Shown: positions 6,932 through 6,997 of the stretch, piece after piece
Layout of the letters: the number at the start of each line of letters is the position of its first letter
How positions within the stretch are numbered: the first letter of the stretch is position 1
Notes under the pieces: generated by a model
The model's input: only the letters and a program-made list of their open reading frames with translations
Databases searched by the model: none
What the model was told of the DNA's origin: nothing
From: CAYMRB01 sp964392615
Lineage (GTDB): Bacteria; Planctomycetota; UBA8108
Assembly (NCBI GenBank): GCA_964392615.1
Contig: CAYMRB010000496.1
Span: forward strand, 1-6,997
Direction of reading: 5' to 3'
DNA length: 6,997 nt
Program-made: the position numbers and the translations under genes

Positions 6932-6949
6932 GCGATAGGATCTGCTCTT

Positions 6950-6973
6950 CTTTGCGAGCTTTGCGCCTTTGCG
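6950..6973. repeat. Three spaced copies of CTTTGCG
   Basis: CTTTGCG occurs at 6950-6956, 6959-6965 and 6967-6973, with periods of 9 and 8 bases. GAGCT (6956-6960) and AGCTC (6976-6980) are complementary and enclose the last two copies, and a palindrome CTCTT-G-AAGAG follows at 6980-6990. The block is more AT-rich than the genes and lies in noncoding sequence. Similar CTTTGCG/CGCAAAG tandem motifs are familiar to me from intergenic regions of many bacterial genomes, so a dispersed intergenic repeat is likely; its function is unknown. Confidence 0.55.
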
Positions 6974-6997
6974 TGAGCTCTCTTGAAGAGTTGTCAC

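Noticed and set aside
1..6997. CRISPR array, tRNA/rRNA, transposon ends or a defence system
   Set aside because: No regularly spaced long repeats, no cloverleaf or rRNA-like sequence, and no transposase, nuclease or methylase motifs were seen on either strand.

Overview
The window is high-GC and gene-dense, and most likely comes from a Planctomycetota or related PVC-superphylum bacterium, possibly a metagenome-derived genome. The main reason is a 1371-residue exported protein with the planctomycete/verrucomicrobial architecture: membrane-bound-dehydrogenase-type beta-propeller, HEAT-like repeats, CxxCH haem domain and a C-terminal DUF1080 (3-keto-disaccharide hydrolase) domain. A large CRTAC1-type FG-GAP/ASPIC-UnbV lipoprotein lies next to it, divergently. 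Weak or absent Shine-Dalgarno sequences fit the same group. The taxonomy is inference from domain content, not from a marker gene.

Layout. Positions 1-112 (+) hold the C-terminal end of a small helical protein cut by the window edge. Positions 113-201 form a short convergent intergenic gap with a GC-rich hairpin and a hexanucleotide tandem repeat. Positions 202-4311/4317 (-) are the large multidomain cytochrome/dehydrogenase. Positions 4318-4502 form a divergent intergenic region with several inverted repeats and a plausible promoter for the minus-strand gene. Positions 4503-6325 (+) encode the FG-GAP/ASPIC lipoprotein, interrupted by one apparent missing G near 4724. Positions 6333-6907 (+) contain the N-terminal ~40 residues of a P-loop kinase joined directly to the C-terminal ~148 codons of a Thg1-type tRNA(His) guanylyltransferase, with an in-frame TAG at 6527-6529. 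The tail, 6908-6997, is noncoding, with three copies of CTTTGCG and small palindromes.

How the genes work together. The two large divergent genes encode exported proteins of families common in planctomycete degradative repertoires. Electron transfer through the haem domain and sugar or oligosaccharide processing by DUF1080 is a reasonable but unproven theme, and the substrate cannot be read from the sequence. The kinase/Thg1 segment looks like the scar of a two-gene RNA-processing cassette after an internal deletion.

No CRISPR array, rRNA, tRNA, transposase or defence system was found. The most interesting signals are the kinase::Thg1 fusion scar and its nonsense codon, the frameshifted lipoprotein gene, and a possible leaderless promoter with a palindromic spacer upstream of the cytochrome gene.
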